In this document: piece after piece, positions 6,867 to 8,306 of the stretch
Position numbering within the stretch: the first letter of the stretch is position 1
Layout: each line of letters starts with the position of its first letter
Assembly: GCA_049964535.1 (NCBI GenBank)
Contig: JBMFXG010000123.1
Coordinates: forward strand, 1-8,306
Direction of reading: 5' to 3'
Origin: JAJYZP01 sp049964535
GTDB taxonomy: Bacteria > Actinomycetota > Acidimicrobiia > Acidimicrobiales > Acidimicrobiaceae
Length of the DNA stretch: 8,306 bases
Program-made: the position numbers and the translations under genes
The notes under the pieces: generated by a model
Databases searched by the model: none
What the model was told of the DNA's origin: nothing
The model's input: the letters and a program-made list of their open reading frames with translations, nothing else

Positions 6867-6910
6867 TTGACAATGCAACTTTTCCGGTCGAAGGTGTAAC
6901 GGATCGTTAC
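6867..6910 (+). promoter_or_regulatory. Candidate promoter and palindromic operator before the membrane protein gene
   Basis: TTGACA (6867-6872) is a perfect -35 consensus. Seventeen bases later stands GAAGGT (6890-6895), a weak -10 box. The exact dyad GTAACG-GAT-CGTTAC (6896-6910) would then cover the transcription start. It suggests that the downstream gene has its own regulated promoter in addition to read-through from the sigma gene. Confidence 0.35.
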
Positions 6911-6933
6911 GGTGCTGCGATGTGAAAGGCGAT

Positions 6934-7842
6934 ATGACGCCGATGGATCCTGAAGATTGGATAGATCACGACCACGCTCTCTCCCCTGGCGCAACAGAGA
7001 GGCTCTTTCGGCAGATTCACAAGCGTGATCGATCCGGCTCCCCCTCCTCCGGCCTTGAGGGGCTCCTCTCGCATCTCTATGACGATGGTGGAGATGTTGA
7101 TATTCCAGTTGACCTGCTCGATACGATCCTGAGAGACGTTCGTCGTGGGAGGATGCAGCGGGTTCTTGGTCTCTCGAGAGCCGCCTTCGTAGTTCGAGTT
7201 GGGGCCCTTGGTGTGATTCTGCTAGCCATCGTAACGATGGCCTCGCTCAGTCGGGTTCACTCCGCGAATACTCCGCTAAACGATGCTCAATCAGTCAGTG
7301 CATCGACCGAGGCTCCGACCACGTCAACGACCGAGGCTCCGACCACGTCAACGACCTCGACGACCGTAACCGCACCTGCAGCAACTGCGCCTTCGGCCGC
7401 ACCGGCTGTTTCGGCCCTCGTTCAAGCGCCAGCTAAGAGAAAGATCGTCAACTCACCCGTGACGCTTCCGGTCTATCAGCGCCCATCCACGACCACGACC
7501 ACGACGCCTCCGTTGATTCCTATGCCGCAGGCTCCTCCAACTGGGGGTAACGGAGTGTACAGCACCGGCTCTGACTGTAATGGGTCGAGTCCGGTCAATG
7601 GTGTGTACACGTCGCCATCGACTTGTACGACCGGTGGGCCAATCATTGTGGTCTCAGCGCCTTCTTCGTCTCCTTCGCTGGGCTCAACGACGAACTCTCC
7701 GGTGCCCACAAGTCCTACTTCACCGGCTTCGCCGCCCTCAGGTGGTGTCGCAACTGGATCCCCGAGCCCCACCGCTCCGAGCACGCAACCTGCAACTCAG
7801 GGTTCTTCGTCGAACTCGCCGGCCGGCGGATCTCAAGGCTAG
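6934..7842 (+). CDS. Single-pass membrane protein with Pro/Ser/Thr-rich outer domain; putative anti-sigma factor
   Basis: The 302-residue product has a charged cytoplasmic part (1-80), one membrane helix (about 83-105, AAFVVRVGALGVILLAIVTM) and about 195 extracytoplasmic residues very rich in T, S, P, A and G. The outer part includes a TEAPTTST tandem repeat, KRK at 168-170, a T run at 186-191 and two 16-residue repeats carrying C215 and C231. Position directly behind an ECF sigma gene plus this topology is the usual layout of a membrane anti-sigma factor. However, the N-terminus lacks a recognisable zinc anti-sigma H-x3-C-x2-C motif, so the role is inferred from context only. Start: ATG 6934 has AAAGG four bases upstream; GTG 6922 and ATG 6943 are alternatives. 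It may equally be a wall-spanning or glycosylated surface protein. Confidence 0.8.
   Translation: MTPMDPEDWIDHDHALSPGATERLFRQIHKRDRSGSPSSGLEGLLSHLYDDGGDVDIPVDLLDTILRDVRRGRMQRVLGLSRAAFVVRVGALGVILLAIVTMASLSRVHSANTPLNDAQSVSASTEAPTTSTTEAPTTSTTSTTVTAPAATAPSAAPAVSALVQAPAKRKIVNSPVTLPVYQRPSTTTTTTPPLIPMPQAPPTGGNGVYSTGSDCNGSSPVNGVYTSPSTCTTGGPIIVVSAPSSSPSLGSTTNSPVPTSPTSPASPPSGGVATGSPSPTAPSTQPATQGSSSNSPAGGSQG
7306..7353 (+). repeat. Two exact 24-base tandem copies encoding TEAPTTST
   Basis: Bases 7306-7329 and 7330-7353 are identical and encode TEAPTTST twice. The array runs on into more Thr/Ser codons. The segment 7340-7367 is identical over 28 bases to 2214-2241 in the penicillin-binding protein tail. 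Such repeats can change copy number by slippage. Confidence 0.9.
7549..7644 (+). repeat. Two diverged 48-base copies encoding a 16-residue cysteine repeat
   Basis: The encoded units are NGVYSTGSDCNGSSPV and NGVYTSPSTCTTGGPI. N-G-V-Y, the Cys at position 10 and the Pro at position 15 are kept, while the DNA has diverged. This points to an old duplication held by selection on these positions. Confidence 0.75.
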
Positions 7843-8306
7843 GCTCGCCCCGCTCGTTTGCGTCTGCGGAGATACGGATCTGATCTGCCTGTCCACATGG
7901 TGAGCGGAAGATTTCGGCGCAGTGTGTAACGGAGCGCCGTGTGTTGGCGATAGTTACAGTGTTGAGCGTTCACCGACGTTCAACGAGTGAAAATAAGGTG
8001 GTTGTAACCTTCTTTCACGACTCGACATCACCAGTGATGGGCACCCGCAAGGGTGCCCATTGCGTCGAGAGGGCCTCGCTATGGTGGACGGTGAACCCGT
8101 ACCTTCCGATCGACAGCGACGATGCGCTGAGAGCATGAACATGAGTGTCGACTTTCGTTCGACGCTGTGATCCGTTGCGTTGTAGCTATCCACTATCTGT
8201 ATCTTTCGATCAGAACGGGGTCTTGGGTTTGAGGGGTCCCCAATAGCTGATCCACTGTCTCTGTGAGTTCTGCCCTTGGTTATCGTTGTTGAGATTACTC
8301 CTCCTA
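7843..8306. other. Gene-free 464-base region with dense stem-loops
   Basis: No frame here has a credible start, ribosome site and protein-like sequence. The content is a series of stem-loops, listed under the candidate RNA at 7915-8069. Further stems are AGTGTCGA (8144-8151) with TCGACGCT (8159-8166, one G-T pair) and TTGGG (8223-8227) with CCCAA (8239-8243). The final bases read as a minus-strand AGGAGGAG (8305-8298), but no start codon follows at a useful distance. Confidence 0.6.
7915..8069 (+). ncRNA. Candidate structured noncoding RNA with four consecutive stem-loops
   Basis: H0: CGGCGC (7915-7920) with GCGCCG (7934-7939). H1: GTTGAGCGT (7961-7969) with ACGTTCAAC (7976-7984), nine pairs including one G-T, six-base loop. 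H2: GTGAAA (7987-7992) with TTTCAC (8013-8018), enclosing AAGGT (7995-7999) with ACCTT (8007-8011). H3: CTCGAC (8021-8026) with GTCGAG (8064-8069), enclosing the perfect ten-pair stem ATGGGCACCC (8037-8046) / GGGTGCCCAT (8051-8060) capped by GCAA. H1, H2 and H3 are separated by only two bases each. The GCAA loop is a stable GNRA tetraloop only in a plus-strand transcript. H3 could also be a terminator without a T-tract for the gene ending at 7842. No known RNA family was recognised. Confidence 0.45.

Noticed and set aside
7941..8193. Small open frames on both strands (7941-8138 plus, 7954-8193 minus)
   Set aside because: No ribosome-binding sites, poor composition, and both cross strong stem-loops that better explain the region.

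Overview
The window looks like a chromosomal stretch from an actinobacterium of moderate GC content. The best guess is the class Acidimicrobiia (the Ferrimicrobium/Acidimicrobium type). This rests on an actinobacterial-looking RNase P RNA, several GTG starts, Ser/Thr-rich extracellular tails on surface proteins, and the general protein style. It is an inference from composition and gene families, not from a database match.

Left part (1-3131, all + strand). The 3' end of an ArsB/NhaD-type membrane transporter is followed after 24 bases by a bifunctional class A penicillin-binding protein with all its catalytic motifs and a Ser/Thr-rich tail. A coiled-coil protein with a C4 zinc ribbon follows. 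The three may form one transcription unit.

Middle part (3132-5261, all - strand). A MarR-family regulator and a 4,5-DOPA-extradiol-dioxygenase-like (YgiD/LigB superfamily) enzyme form a two-gene operon joined by a GTGA start/stop overlap. Upstream of it on the same strand is rnpB, the catalytic RNA of RNase P. This rnpB is clearly recognisable but appears to lack helix P18, and it carries a swapped base pair in the nearly invariant helix P4.

Right part (5262-8306, + strand). A noncoding stretch of about 450 bases contains several exact stem-loops and leads to a small single-pass membrane protein. Next come an ECF-type RNA polymerase sigma factor and, behind it, a membrane protein with a cytoplasmic N-terminus, one transmembrane helix and a long Pro/Ser/Thr-rich outer part. 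Its position and topology suggest an anti-sigma factor or surface sensor, but no known anti-sigma motif was recognised. The last 464 bases have no credible gene. They hold a run of closely packed stem-loops (7915-8069, with more to 8243) that may be an undescribed structured RNA.

The most promising undescribed items are the two structured noncoding regions flanking the sigma/membrane-protein pair, the unusual RNase P RNA, the cysteine-tailed MarR coupled to its dioxygenase, and the 16-residue cysteine repeat in the extracellular part of the putative anti-sigma protein.
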